A stretch of 62,000 nucleotides of DNA, from NCBI GenBank assembly GCA_002633005.1, contig NMRA01000298.1, positions 109,887 through 171,886 of the forward strand. The letters run 5' to 3'. Source of the stretch: Phoronis australis (taxonomy: Eukaryota; Phoronida; Phoronidae). Numbering within the stretch: position 1 is the first letter of the stretch; each line of letters opens with the position of its first letter. Below the pieces are notes generated by a model. That model made no database searches. It was not told the origin of the DNA and saw only the letters and a list, made by a program, of their open reading frames with translations. Position numbers and translations under genes: made by a program. Below are positions 45,200-58,273 of this stretch, piece by piece.

Positions 45200-48100
45200 T
45201 AGAAATGTTTTACCTATTCCTAACATTGTACCAATTTGCAGAAACTTGTCACAAAGTGCGCGATTTTCATGAATTCCCTCTCCGCTATTCAGTGATATCA
45301 GAGACACCTGAAGGGTTCTTCATCAAAATGGTAATTCAGAGTAAAAAAAAAAAACAAAAAAACACAAAAATACCAATTTTATCGAATTTTATTTGCTAAG
45401 AAATAAGCCGAATAATTTAACAACCATCTGAGCACTTTTAAATCTCAAAACTCATCATTTTCGATTACTAGCAACTATTGTCACAAGTGCTCACTTTGGC
45501 TGAGGTGGCTGCGAACAATTGCTCATTACTATATGAAGACACATGTTTGCCGGTGGTTTTGATGCCAAATATCTATTCTAATAAGATAGATCAAACCCAC
45601 AATTAAGTTCCAAAGTGTAAAATTTGGCTTCAGCTGAGATTGACTCATTCAAACCTGGGCAAGTTATCCATGTTTTCTGCTTGTATGACCCCATGACCTT
45701 TCAAACCCGAAATGTGGAATTTAAGGTGCAACTTGACACTTTTATTTTTCATTTTTACGAAGACAATGGATGACTTTATACAAATCAGTAGCTATTTCAT
45801 TTTCTAGTAGGTTCTGTAATTACTAACAATGTCACAAAACTGAATATTGGGGTAAGTTCTGATAGTGGTTTTCAGTGAAAACTGAGGTACCCGCTTTTAA
45901 GCTACCTAACGCGATAGAATTTGTTTAAAGTGCATTTTAGTAATTACCGTAAGAAAGTAAACAAAAATGCATAATATGATCCAAATCCGTCACATATGGT
46001 TTATCACTTCTATATGGATTTTGCTTGGTCTGAAGTGTAATGCACTCTTAAATCTTCCTTCCAGACGTCTCAAAATTTTCACCTCTGGTATCCCTGACTC
46101 CCATTTCCTAATTAGCTGCAACAGTTTCAAGATCATTCCATGGCCGCCATAATTTCCTTCTAAGACCAGCAACTTTTGTGGATGTTTGGTTAAATACTAT
46201 ACAAAATGGTCAATGAGTTCCTAAATTACAATACATGAATGCGATAGTCAAAAGTTTCAACTTGAATGCATTCACGGTGCGCAAAACTAGATGGGATTTA
46301 TCTGCTTTTAGGTTGTATATCTAAAATGAAACGAATGAAAGTAGAATTTGTTCTCGCTATCATTTTTTTCGAAAGCATAGTGTTGTGCAACTGAGTTATC
46401 ATGAACACTAAAAGTTTTAATTCAAGCAACTAAAAAAATCAGTTTTGGTTTTAAAGAAAAGGTATTTCATTACATAGGCGGATTTATGGGTGGCATGGGG
46501 TCCGCCCCCTCCTTGGTTGCAAGAAAAAAATGAAAGAGCGTGAGGAAATATTGAGTTCAGTAATTAATCCCGGTAATTAACTTGCGGCTGAAAAAAGATT
46601 TAAAAATGTGTGCAGTTTTAGTCGAGCGTGCGTGTGCGTGAAGGCTCAGACCCGATTGCAAGTGTCCATCCCAGCCCAACGGCGTAATGGTTTTTCTTTT
46701 TTTTTAGTCCTCCACATGTTTTTCACATTTGAGCCTCCCCAGGTTTTAGCCTGGGTGAGCGCATGCAGCCGTACTTTGCGTGATTGCTCGAGACAAAATG
46801 TTGGCCAGCTCTTATGATATCCTCGATCTGCCACCGCGTTGTTACTTGTGATCAGTCCTTATAAAATACAACTGAGTGTCACAACGGGTCATGTTTGGCG
46901 CCTAGCTGTAATATGAAACTAAAAAATGATTAAACTTTGCATTGCTACTATCACGTAATTTGCTTTAATGAAGTGTCGGAAATGCAGTTGTTCAGAGAAC
47001 TTGCCTACGTGATCTTGAGAACATGTGTAATTTCAAGCACAACACTCCCAGAATGCACGTTACATGGACCAAATTTATATTTATCAGTTGATGTATGCAT
47101 GTTCGTTTTTCGAACTAGCACTTTCACTGAATGCAGTTACTTGAAGGTAAATTAGCGTTCGGATTATTTAATAGGGCTGTACAATAGAGCTCTGGATAGT
47201 AGTGCTATGTTAAGTACTGTTAGTTTTACGGAAAAATATTTTCCTGCAAGGCTTGTATTATTTAAAATTACAGGTAGAGAAGACGGAAACCTACGATCCA
47301 AGCATTGATTGAAGGCGTGCATCGAAATGAGTTTAAAGAGTCCTATTACGATACGAGCCACAACATTTGTGCATTACGTATGAAGATGTGGAAAATGGAA
47401 AAGCTTCGAAGAACTTGTTGCCGTGCTACCGCTAAATGTCCGACGTTCATGCCATGTGTGCTCACTTTGCGTTTTGAAAGAGCATAAGGCTAAAAAGCTG
47501 ATACTTTTCACAGTCATGTTGCTTGCTGTCTTTTAGGAGTCAAAGTTGTGCCGTGTGTCAGGTAATACAGCAAACATTGATTTAGCCAATCTGTGTATTT
47601 TACAAAGTTAGATGTATGAGAGCTTTCTTAAATTTGTTAGTTATGCTGTTGGGTCTTCAGAATGGATTCCACCTCGTTCTTGTGAAGGAGTGATTTATCA
47701 TGACAATGAATTCCATGTTCAATTCCAAAAATCCAGAATAACCTTTGAAATGCTGATGTCCTCATCAGTGTGCGTTGTGCGTCATTGTTGTGAGGCAGAT
47801 GATCTTGTTACCCTCTCATGATGTGTGCTCTTGTTACTTGGATAGCAGATAAGATATTTGATTATTTCGGTTCATTGATTGAAGTAATCTTTAAGGAGGG
47901 CGCTAGCGTACTTATTCTTCTTTGTAGCTGGTTACTTAATGGACAACAGGTTTCACATGTCTAATTATTGATTATCAAATAATAAATCAATTACTGGATT
48001 TAATAATTCTCTCTCCATCAACGCACAATTGCAAAGCAAAACTACCTTTTAAGCAAACCGACAGTCAATCTCTAACAGTAGCGGTGACATCGTTAAGACT

Positions 48101-49540
48101 GTGGTGGTCCATGGCGTATCTATGTGGATGAGTGTGAGCATTCTACTAAGAGGCAAATACAGTTATGGCGTATAACTGTGATGGACGCGGTACCTCATGA
48201 TCAGGTGCTTGAATTGTTCAGACATTTAAAGATGTTTGTACTGTAAAATGTTTCCTCTCTAAACTTATATAACTCCAAGGAAGTGATGTCCACTAATTAG
48301 TACAGGTTGATATTAATGACCAGTTGCGTCGGGAGAGTAGCCATATAAAATTGATGTATGATACTTATCTTAAGGACGGTCGTTTGATGCGCAAATGAAG
48401 GCGTTTCCTAAAAGACTGTTATTACTTACTATTTGACTATAACTGCAGTCATGATCGTCACTTGACTTAGTAATTGTTCGTTCTTTTATTTTGAAGTTCG
48501 CTCGCTGAACAGACGTTATAGTTTAAGACCACACCTATCTCATCCAACACGTTCAGTCAAACCCATGTACTGTATAGCAAGTACTTCACTTCAAACTTTG
48601 ACGTGGCCGTGAATCATTTGTTGCGCGGAAGAATTCTTTGGATACTCTGGAGACAACAGTGCACGCTTTCTTGTAAGTGCAAGTTCTGTTAGCGTAAGAT
48701 TTGTCTGTAATATTCTTTTCAATTTGTTTGATAATTATTCATTTGTGCAATGCTTTCCTGTTAGACATAAACTTTTTCTTAATTTGATTTCTGAGCTAGG
48801 AATTTTTTCTGTAATATTCACCGATTCCTCTGAAATTGAATTTTAAAAAATAAAGAGTTTATCTAATGTAATATGGACGAATCCATAACTTTATGTCGCT
48901 GACAGCGTACGTTGTATTTGACAACTGTCCCACTCTTGAGGGACTTTCCTACCTTTTGAATTTTATGTCGCCATCCTGCCACACCATCAAAATTTCCTAC
49001 TTTCTGAAACACAACGAAGTAATATCAAGTAACTGTACACCACTATAATTTCCCAGGCTACATTGCACTATTTCCCATTCGACTTAACAGAAAAAAGGGA
49101 CGTTGCATGGGTTTTTAAGCATCCTCAATTTTCTGTTCGACTTAAAAAACAAAAATACCTGGGAACTTTTGGGTTTTACGTCTACCGTTCTTCAAACAAC
49201 GCTGTCAGGATGTTTTAATGTGTTGCAGCTAATATTTCACTTTTGGGTTTTGACATAGACCCAGATGTTCCGCTTTTTGTCAGAAAATTCCGCTTTTCAT
49301 TCTCGAATGTTGACAACTGCGCAACAGGTGTTCAAAATAACATTGCCCCTTTGTCATGAATAACTTTTTCCGAATCGACTTTCTTTAGTAACATAGTTAT
49401 CTTAAAACGGTGTTTCAATATATAACAAACACTCCGTTTAACCGGATTAATAATACTTACATTTACTTTTTGAAGAAATGAGTTTATTTATGAACTACTT
49501 TGTAACGTACTAAACTACAACCTGTGTAAAGAGCTGGTAT
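45200..49540. other. No gene recognised
   Basis: AT-rich interval downstream of gene A2. Frames near 45967, 46608, 47305 and 47612 on the plus strand are below 75 codons and have no recognisable motif. The stretch 47160-47820 has somewhat protein-like composition over several frames and may be an old repeat. Confidence 0.4.
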
Positions 49541-50572
49541 TTCCGTTACGGCCCCTAAACAGACATCTTTATAAAGAATTGAAATTTACTTGGGTTACTG
49601 AAAAGCCACATCCAATTAAGTGATGAAGGAAATCCTTTTGAAAACAGTTTAATTTCGTTTCACGTAGTAAATTTAATGATCAAAGGTCACATTTCCTGAG
49701 TTTCTTGATTTATCAACGTTGACGTGGTTTTTAAGTCAATATTTTTGCGTTTTTGGTTTCTAGACACAAAGCCATACCGTTATTTCTTCATTCGTACGTT
49801 TTTTGATGTCCATCTGGATTACGACGAAAAAAGGGTAATCAACTTCAATTTTGAGCTATTTTAGAGCAAACAATAATTTGAACTCGTCAAAGGAGTGCCA
49901 ATTTTATTATCACGATTTCCCTTCTGCACCCAGATTGCAATTATGTTACCTTGTAAAGATAGCGAAATGGCTTAGGTTCAAGAGATCGATCAAAGGCAAT
50001 AAGTTCGTCTATAATAAATTGCCGCTTGAATTAAAAAACAACTAAACAACCTCTTAACTAGGGCCACCCTAATTTTTGCTTTGACGTCATTATGAAGTAA
50101 AATGTCGTGCGGTATGATAAATGTCAAAACATCTATAAACCGATTAAAATTACCATTTTCAAACAAGATATTTTATTTGAAATAAAAAAGTAAGATAGTC
50201 AGTGTCGTATATCGTTGACTTTGTTAAAGCGTTTTGACAAACCGTTACAATGCAGAGCACACGAGTAGACGATACACACTTTAGAAAATTAATATTAATA
50301 CAAAGCAAGGGTAAGGCAAGAAGTACTATTCACGCCGCAATTAGTACAAGTACAAAGCGTGTCAACACAGCCTTATTGAAGCCAAACATATTTCATTTTA
50401 AGCTTTTAACAACACTCACACATGTACGTTTTCAATTACCAAGTGACGGGGGGGGGACGAAATCACATAGAACGTATTACTGTGATAGGCGCAGGCACGA
50501 GTTTCATTTATCCGTGAAAAGGCCAATGTATGAGTTCAGCAAACGCGTCACTTGTTCATTACTGCACGTGCG

Positions 50573-50718
50573 TTAGTTCACAGTGAATACTTCGTTGACC
50601 ACCAGACGACAGCTGGAATCCCAGCAGGTGTAAGCGTCGTTGTGGCTGTAACCAGGACACGTCTGTACGTATAGCCGTATATTGTAGCTTCCTGCTGGCA
50701 GGTTGCAGAACCCGCCAA
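50573..50718 (-). CDS. Gene A2, terminal exon: CTHRC1-type C-terminal domain
   Basis: Same borders and phases as A1: acceptor CATCTTTTTCAG, two split-codon bases, 47 codons, TAA. The translation begins GGFCNLPAGSYNIRLYVQTC and ends LVVNEVFTVN, with YSHNDAY where A1 has YSYNNAY. It joins in phase to the exon at 52351. With 52351-52576 and 53940-54046 it gives an uninterrupted C-terminal CTHRC1-type domain. Confidence 0.88.
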
Positions 50719-52350
50719 CTGAAAAAGATGTAGGCGCATAATATGCTTACCATGGCCGAAATCAAAACATAATCCCGCTACCTTAAGGCTGTGAGAACCT
50801 TACTGACAAGTTAAATATCTGCAAAGTATATGTCTATTATTCTGATAGCAGAGAGTTTGAAAAAATGTGATTTTTGATTTTCAATAATCTGTCATTAGTT
50901 GATTGACGTGACTACTCATATTTAGTGAAATTTAACAGAAACGATACATTGATAGCAAATAAACAGCATCAGTAACATGATCGAACAATTTCTCTGATAT
51001 AAACGCTCAAAATAACTTCTCAAAAACCCTTCTAATATGTTTAAAATATATCGAACCGGCAAAAATATCCACTTAAACTAATGAGACATTTCCACTCGTT
51101 AACAGATGGTTAGTGAATTGTTTATGCTACCAGTATCAAAAACACACGGCCGGAGTCTCCCCTTTCCAAAGAGATAGATCCTTCGGTGTTAACCTTTAGG
51201 ACGCTCGACCCCACCAATCGAAACCAAACAAAGAGTCGTGAAAATCTGCGACATTTCGTGAAGGGGCATGTATAATGTACATAGAAACATTGTCAAATGA
51301 TTGTGTGGATTTTCGAATTCAAAGTCCAAGGCTGTAAAAATTACAAATCGTGACATAAATTTGTAATTGTAACATCAGTTTAATACTCAAGCATTGTTTT
51401 GTATGTGTAAGTGTGCAATTTCTTATTATGTGTGACATAGCGATTCTAAGCAATACAAAGGCTTTCGATGAAACTTCATGCTCCACAATGTTTTAAGGTT
51501 ATGCATACATGTACCTGATCGACAGGTCTGTGGATTAAGCCAACTACAATTGATTTTAATGCTTGAAAAGTTGTGAAAATTGAAAGCAATGTTAGACGTT
51601 GCACCAATTTAACATTAATTGGGTAGCGTGACCACGTGTTTTAATAAAGTTTACGGTATACGAAAGGTACAAACGTATAGAAAGGCAATGTTATCAAGAA
51701 CATAGGTACATTTTGTTCGACATAAATGTTCAAGATAATATCTTAAAACTGTTAAAGTATTCTAAGTTGTCATTCTTTTTCGTTTCATGCAAATTGTGAA
51801 CTTTTTCCTAAAAATCGTGAAAGTCTCTCTTTGATATCGCCTCATACACAAAACGCCTTAACCAAATTTACTATCAGGCTTACGGAGGCCAATGCATAAA
51901 GCAATGTATCCGAAAGTACCGGCAGTGATCTGCTAATGGTTGATAGTACGTCAACTTCCTAGACAAGCAGTAAAAACACTGTGGTCTTGCCCTTTCCGGA
52001 CCACCTCAGCTTAATTTTTTTCGCGGAGAAGTTTTGGCTGCCAAACCTTCCCTTCCTGAATACTACAAAGTAGGACAACATAATGCTCAGCTTACAAAAA
52101 AGTCCCAAAGAGGTCAGCACACAGCATGAAATAAGTCAGCAATTGAAGTAACTAGTCAGATTGGCATACTTGACTGGCCATTTTCTTTCGTTTCCGTGAA
52201 ACTTGGGCATTCAGCTGTTAGCTTACATGTAGCTTCTTGACCCTTGGGGTAGCTGACTGGGCGCGTAGGTATTTATAGGTGTCATACCGTTTTCAACGAC
52301 ATAAAGCTGGACCAACTAAAACAAACTAATGCAATACTGCTCTCACTTAC

Positions 52351-52576
52351 ACGATGATGTATGGTGTTGATCATCATCCACATTGTCTGTTCTGTGGTAC
52401 AGTCTTTGGTAGACAACAGTAGCAATTTTTCCAGGCGTAGAACATTCGGCCCCATTAAAGGTCAGATACCAACGGGCGCAACCGGGTGTGCCGTGGCTTG
52501 ACTCCCATTGTCGCAAGTCACCGTTGTACTGAACAGATAGAAGACTTTGAGATGACTTCTTATTGTAGGTGACCGA
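52351..52576 (-). CDS. Gene A2, penultimate exon: core of CTHRC1 domain
   Basis: 226 bases, acceptor TTTTTCCATGTAG, donor GTAAGT, phases 0 and 1, as in A1. It carries SLLSVQYNGDLRQWESSHG and CARWYLTFNGAECSTPGKI. Many differences from A1 are silent. The changed residues (Y to W, Y to H, I to V) are outside the core motif, consistent with continued selection on the protein. Confidence 0.92.
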
Positions 52577-52702
52577 CTACATGGAAAAAACACATGCTCG
52601 TGTCAGTAACATTAAATTTAACACGTTCTGGTAATGAAGGCCGATACTCCCCACAACCCAGCTGATACGAACACCATAGAAACTTGTAACTAACAAAAGA
52701 CC

Positions 52703-53447
52703 TGGGCCCGGTCTCCAATCTCCGTACTCAGACTCGAATCGTACTCAAACTCTCATTTCATACTCAACTGTAGAACAGACTCAGCTTTGATGTATTCAAT
52801 GTCACACTCGAAAAATCTGTAATCAAACTTGCGAGTACGTACCCAATTTTCGAGTATACTCGAAGTGAAGTGTATTTCATCTATATTTCGAGTACGATTT
52901 GGAGTAAAAAATTCCAAGTATATGCTTCAAATTTGGTTTGGCGGTGTGCGTACGGCGGATGTGAGACACAGACAAACTATTCCATGAGCGAAAGAAGAAA
53001 ATATCGAAAAACCAGTAAGAGAAACAGGAAATCTTCTTAAGGCATTATCTGGAGATAACAAAATCAAGAAATAAAGCATAACAGTTGGCAAATGTATCAA
53101 GAAATGGCAGAAGAATATTGTATTGAAATTGAAAAAAATGAATAACAGTTATAGAACACTCAACATTCCACATTACTCTAGTAATTGTAGCGACAGCAAA
53201 CGATAGTATAGTTCCTAAGGTAGTCTATATGTGAATAGGGAGCGCTGAATAAGCTCTTCTTTGCGTAGTTTTGCATTTCACTTCATAACGAGTTCCATAG
53301 CAACTCGAGATTTGGGTACGTTTGGAATCTACTCGAAATGCTACATTAAATAACCCTTTTTGAGTACGACTCCAGTGAGCCCGATTTCGATTAAGAAATC
53401 TCGAGTATGAGTATGAATCTGACTACGGATATTAGAGACCGGGCCCA
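52703..53447. mobile_element. 745-bp DNA element with GGGCCCGGTCTC inverted ends
   Basis: The left end TGGGCCCGGTCTCCAATCTC and the inverted right end TGGGCCCGGTCTCTAATATC match over roughly 30 bases with few differences. Subterminal CGAGTAYGA and TACTCRAA motifs recur inside. Copy 1 is the empty site (AAAGACCAGGCAACTT near 8555). The inside encodes nothing long, so it is a non-autonomous element. The exact target duplication is unclear. It lies in the intron between the second and third last exons of A2. Confidence 0.8.
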
Positions 53448-53939
53448 CACAACTTCCAAACATAAGCAACCCGACAATGGGTATGCCTGCATCAAAATGC
53501 TACAAAAAGAGAATACTCTATTTTTGAGAGACATACAATACCTGAACAGATAACTTTTACTTTCTGTCAAGCGATATACATCAAAAAGACAACGGCTGTG
53601 AGTTCTGTAGACACCAGAATCTCACGGAAATGAAAAAATATCCAATGGTTAGCGAATTACGCCGTGTATTCCAAGCAGATATATTGATTGCATTTAGTTC
53701 CGAAGTGGGTCTTCTAAAAGCATTAAATGCATAAACTTAAGCTTTCGGTTGGGTGCAGGTTTCATACGCACCTACTCTAGTGACGAACGGTTACATCAAG
53801 CATTTGGTCATTAATTCAAGAAGACCACCATACCAGAAATCCGATTATGAATATGCAAACATTTTCTGAATAACACTATCTCTATTCCGCTAAATCAATG
53901 ACCAAGATGAAAATGAGAACAAGGCTGTTCAACACTCAC

Positions 53940-54046
53940 AATACTTCCGATATGCCCGTTGTCTGTACCGTCGTTCAATGACCACCACCACCACTGGTGA
54001 AAGTTGTACTCGGGCAGTCGCTGGACGCTGCTGTCACGGGTCACGA
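53940..54046 (-). CDS. Gene A2, antepenultimate exon with four-tryptophan run
   Basis: 107 bases, acceptor TTGATAACAG, two split-codon bases, 35 codons, phase 0 end at GTGAGT. It ends NFHQWWWWSLNDGTDNGHIG before SI. The GTDNGHIGSI part is nearer to the GIDLGKI of vertebrate CTHRC1 than in A1 (DTDNGHIRNI). The intron to the next exon holds the 745-bp inverted-repeat element. No upstream exon of A2 was recognised before the 3' end of B2. Confidence 0.82.
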
Positions 54047-54700
54047 CTGTTATCAATTAAATACGATTGAGTATGGATTAACTGAAGACCACTTCTTTAC
54101 ATTCGGTTTAATACTCTTCCGCAGAGATTTCGGTACTTGAGCTCTTTGCTGCCGGTCCAGCCTTTGCAACGGACCTCCAGCTACCGTGATGTAGTTCCGA
54201 TACCTGAGCTGAATGTCTCGGTGCAATGCGTTTACAAAAATATAGTTCAATTATTGTATAATTGTAAAAAACTGACTCCTATTGGTGAACATTTTACTTA
54301 ATCGAAATCATATGAAATCAATCCAATGGCCGATCTGTTATGACTTTGTAATCTTAGTCAGCAGTGTTTCGAAACATGGACGCTGTTTTGGAAGTTTCCA
54401 TGTTGCGTATCTCATATTTTCTGGTTCAAAGTTCATATTAATTTAACCTCTGAAATGCTGGGTTTGAGTCAGTGCAAGAGCCCCTCAACGTGAAATTAAC
54501 TATGCAAAGCTTAAAGGCAGAGAAGAAACAATTTCATTTACAATGACATGAATACTCACCCCAACGAACTACATGTACAGTTGAGATTGTGCAGGAGATC
54601 TTCTAAAGGTTTATGACCGCTGTCAAGAATGCCCCCCAAATAGATCAGAACACCAACCAATAGTTCAACAAAATACCCAATAAGGAGAGGCAAAGGTTAT

Positions 54701-54894
54701 TCAAAACAATGTTGGCTGATCGCTGAGTATATTTAATTCACCTGCACTGACGTCAAGGTCATAGCGAATCTCCTCGACAATGATCCTGTTTCTCTGATTC
54801 CAGCCTGTGTAACCGTTCATGCTGCCACTGTACCTGGCGATATGTATCTCAATAGATCTCCGTCCTGCTCCGATGTTATTGCACAGACCATCAA
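54701..54894 (-). CDS. Gene B2, terminal exon: CTHRC1-type C-terminal domain
   Basis: Minus-strand last exon: acceptor CTTTTTACACAG, two split-codon bases, 63 codons, TGA. It begins DGLCNNIGAGRRSIEIHIAR and contains GYTGWNQRNRIIVEEIRYD, agreeing with GLCEGIGAG and TGWNSVSRIIIEE better than B1 does. After SAGE it continues ten residues (LNILSDQPTLF) into DNA that in copy 1 lies 4.3 kb away. The penultimate exon expected about 1-2 kb upstream was not found; sequence similarity to copy 1 ends near 55110. Confidence 0.83.
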
Positions 54895-55109
54895 CTGTGT
54901 AAAAAGAAGCTCAGTTGTACTAAAGTCTCCACGTACCTTTTTCGGTAACACGTGAACTGGTTCATGAGTTATCACCATAAAAGCTATTGCCAGTAATCTA
55001 AGGCAATAGGTTCGCTTATTCAAATGATTACTATGTTTAACTGGCCAGCTTTAAATCAAAATCGGTACATCTGTGCAAGGAAAATCATGAACGTGCAAAT
55101 TTGTCCTGG

Positions 55110-58100
55110 CAAAATTGTCAGGTCGCCAAGCGGGAACTGAGCTCTCGAAACATCTTGCTCACCTCCTAAGGTAGAGAGACGCCATCGGGAACTACTGTCC
55201 TTTGACCAAGGAACCCAATTTCTGTCCGTTTGCTTCATGGATTATTTTTGCACAGAATTGAAGTAGCGACTTTGTGGTGACCTTGGATTTTTACAGGGAC
55301 ACCCAATAAAATCCAAGGTCATGTTTCCAACTTATATGTCGTCGACAAATCGAGCAACGTCGAGTCGATGAGCTACTCTGTAACATGGCCACATAAAATC
55401 GCACACCTTCTGCGAGCTACACATGTATGGAAGCCAATCGTTACCACATCAAAGATATACCCCCAAGTTATGGCATTAATTGCATTTCGAAATTCTTATT
55501 ACGTTTACAACGAAAGTACCCACTTCGTCTGCAAAACCAGCCAAACGTGCAGCTTGCTCAAATCCATGCAAGAACAGCGACGTCTTTTAAGTGTATTTTT
55601 AAAAATAGTAAAACACCTGTCTTGATTTCAGAAATATGTTTGGCAGACATCGATGAGATTTGAAGATTTGTAATGAAGTCAAAATATACAACGGATTTTG
55701 TTGTTTTATAACCGTGGTCAAAATTAATAATTTCGAGAAATCAATCTTTTCCAACAATTATGTCATAAAATGCTTGACCGGTTACAAAAAATCTATTGTT
55801 TTCTTGAAGCTACTGTATTTGTGTTTCTCCAAAATCGTTGAACTTCACACAGCAGCTTTGGATTTTTGGGAGAAATTGTCACGAGTCAATGGTTAAGATT
55901 TAGTGACAGAAAGCATCGGTGACTTCGTTCTACTCAAAAAGTAAAAAAAATAAATCTCGGTTTGTTATAGAACCATATCAGAGACCTTAAACCTAATAAA
56001 GAACATATATTAGAAACAAGGTTGGAGGCATTGGCGTCACAATTACATCAGTATTTCATAAGATTGAAAACTAAATGCAAGAATGCGAGTTAGTTATCGT
56101 TTTATAATGGCTACAACAATGGTCCTTGTGTTTGATTACCTACTGCAAACAGTTCTGAAGTATTCAATACCTATGATTAGCCAGCTTTTACATGAGATGA
56201 TAAGAAACTTAAGAGTGAAGTACGGCTCACAGCAGGCACAAATGTACAGAGGGTGTGATAAACCCAATGTCACGGATTTGAACCATACCATGCATTTTAG
56301 TTACCTTTGGGATGATAAACAAAACAGTAGAATCCAAGCTCATTTTACCTTGTTTAAGGCGGAGAAATGAGGGAGCTTCTACTTTGGGGTACCATGCTAT
56401 GGACTCACCGAAAATACCTTACTTCCAGTACGTAATAAAAAATACCGTTGCTAAAGACACCTATTTGTTTGCAATTTTTAAATAAAGCAAGTCTTCGGCT
56501 TCATAACTATTTAAACGAAACCCATTAACTGTGACGATAAGTTAAGAATTTTCAGGCATAAAGTATAGAGGGTCGAAGGCTAACAAAGCATTGCAATTTC
56601 GCCACACTTTGAGCCCGAATATCTCAACTGGCACAACACTGATCAACACCAGACTTTTACACAAGACGTTTTCATCTTAGTGACGTTGAATGGTACAATA
56701 AAAATTTCTAGCGCGGAGCATTTTCCTATAGGAATCGCAAAATAGTGACAACTACCTGAGTGGAAATTACCTTCAATGCCGAAACCTGTTTGGAACACTA
56801 CAACACCACTGGAGTGAAAGGTTTTGAATCAAAAGTTGTTTTTATTAATATTTAGTTTAGTGTCATTAAATCAGGCGCATTTGTTTAAGTTATTCTTTCC
56901 ATTTTAATTAACTTTCACGTTTTTCATGAACCCATTGTTCAAGAACAGCTGTCACTTTAGTGGTGGCAAAATGGCTGATGATCCTGACTTGCAGTGTTAA
57001 CTGGCGTGGCTGTTAACTGCTATGATGGAGTGTGAGGAAATGTGTAGGACCCCAAAAGAATATCCTCTGCACATGTGTGAAATCTTGATGCAGCATAACG
57101 TGAGTACCAAGTCACCACACCTGCAGACTGTGCGGCAACTGATTTTGGCGAGAGTCAGATAGTATTTCAAATGCTTTTTCATCGGACCTGTGTTACGCCT
57201 CTGTGACTGCGTCCAAGGCAAGGGCAAGACACGGGGCTCATCTTGGATTTCCGTGGAAACCAAGTAGACTGAGCAAACACCCATTTCATTAGCAGTAGCT
57301 TGCGTGCAAAGGCTGAAGTTGGGATGCTGGTTGAAATGTGCAACTTACTTCCACTGGAACTCAACAATGGCAATTCATATTTTCTTTCCTGTTGGATCTG
57401 GTGCGTACTGCTACTACTTTGTTTGAATTTGAAGTTATGACGGTAGCATTGTGGTGGTAACAGTCAGTTTTATGGATACCTGATTCGAGAACCAGTTAGC
57501 CGCACTAGAAGAAAAGTTGTTATTCTAATACATTACCCTGCAGTGTGGTTCCACTTTCCGGAAATTCACAGACTGAGTGACCATACTTGTATCATAAAAA
57601 TGTAACAACACTACTTGATTTTGAACAGTATAGACGGAGCTTTTTATTGTGCCCACTGGTGAACTTCAGTAGTCCTATGCCTGCATCACTGTAAACAACT
57701 GATGAACAGTCTTGAGTTCCTAACGGGTAAATCACAATCAAGGTCCATATTCGGTGGCCACTTTTGGTTAAAAATGAAGGTTGTCATATAACTGTAAAAG
57801 CTCGGATATTTTAAAGTACCATCAATCCAGGTTTGTAATCTAATTTTTTTGCACAAGAAACACCGAATAAAGTTTTAAGGCCTAATGCATCACAGTTGCA
57901 TAAAAGGGTACGTTCACTACAACCTGCGGTCACAGCCCACTTCTATCATGCAAAAATCCATACGATAGCTGTTAATTTAGTAAGTTCTTGATCAAATTGA
58001 AGAAGTATCATATACTAAAGTAGGAAAAGTTATTGTCTTGCTGATCAAGTTGTTCTAGATGATGATGCATTGCATGTCTTAACACAGTATAATGAGAACT

Positions 58101-58260
58101 TCATATCTTGCAATATGATTCTTAAAAAAAAGAAAATGACAGGAAACTACTTTTTTCAAAACTTTATTGGTGCTATTTGCCTAGTTTTCAACACATTCAC
58201 CAGTTGGTCGAAAGAGTTACAACAATGTTAGGCCCAGTGTTCAACTTGTAAACAGTAAAA
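55110..58260. other. No gene recognised
   Basis: Should contain upstream exons of B2, but none could be identified. Overlapping plus-strand frames at 55368-55896 and 56083-56370, and a 46-codon frame near 57022 (MMECEEMCRTPKEYPLHMCE), have no recognisable domain. Confidence 0.35.
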
Positions 58261-58273
58261 ATGGTACCGGTTG

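Larger units (their letters stand above)
49550..54730. repeat. Segmental duplication, copy 2 (A2 block and A-B spacer)
   Basis: Collinear with 2961-3175, 4660-9190 and 10527-11149, but compact: the 1.5-, 0.8-, 1.3- and 4.3-kb extra pieces of copy 1 are missing. It contains the 745-bp inverted-repeat element at 52703 that copy 1 lacks. The match continues across the terminal exon of B2 to about 55110. Confidence 0.85.

Noticed and set aside
54053-54250. Open minus-strand frame in the A-B spacer of copy 2
   Set aside because: The equivalent frame in copy 1 (near 10530-10640) has a stop and many replacement differences; no splice borders in common.
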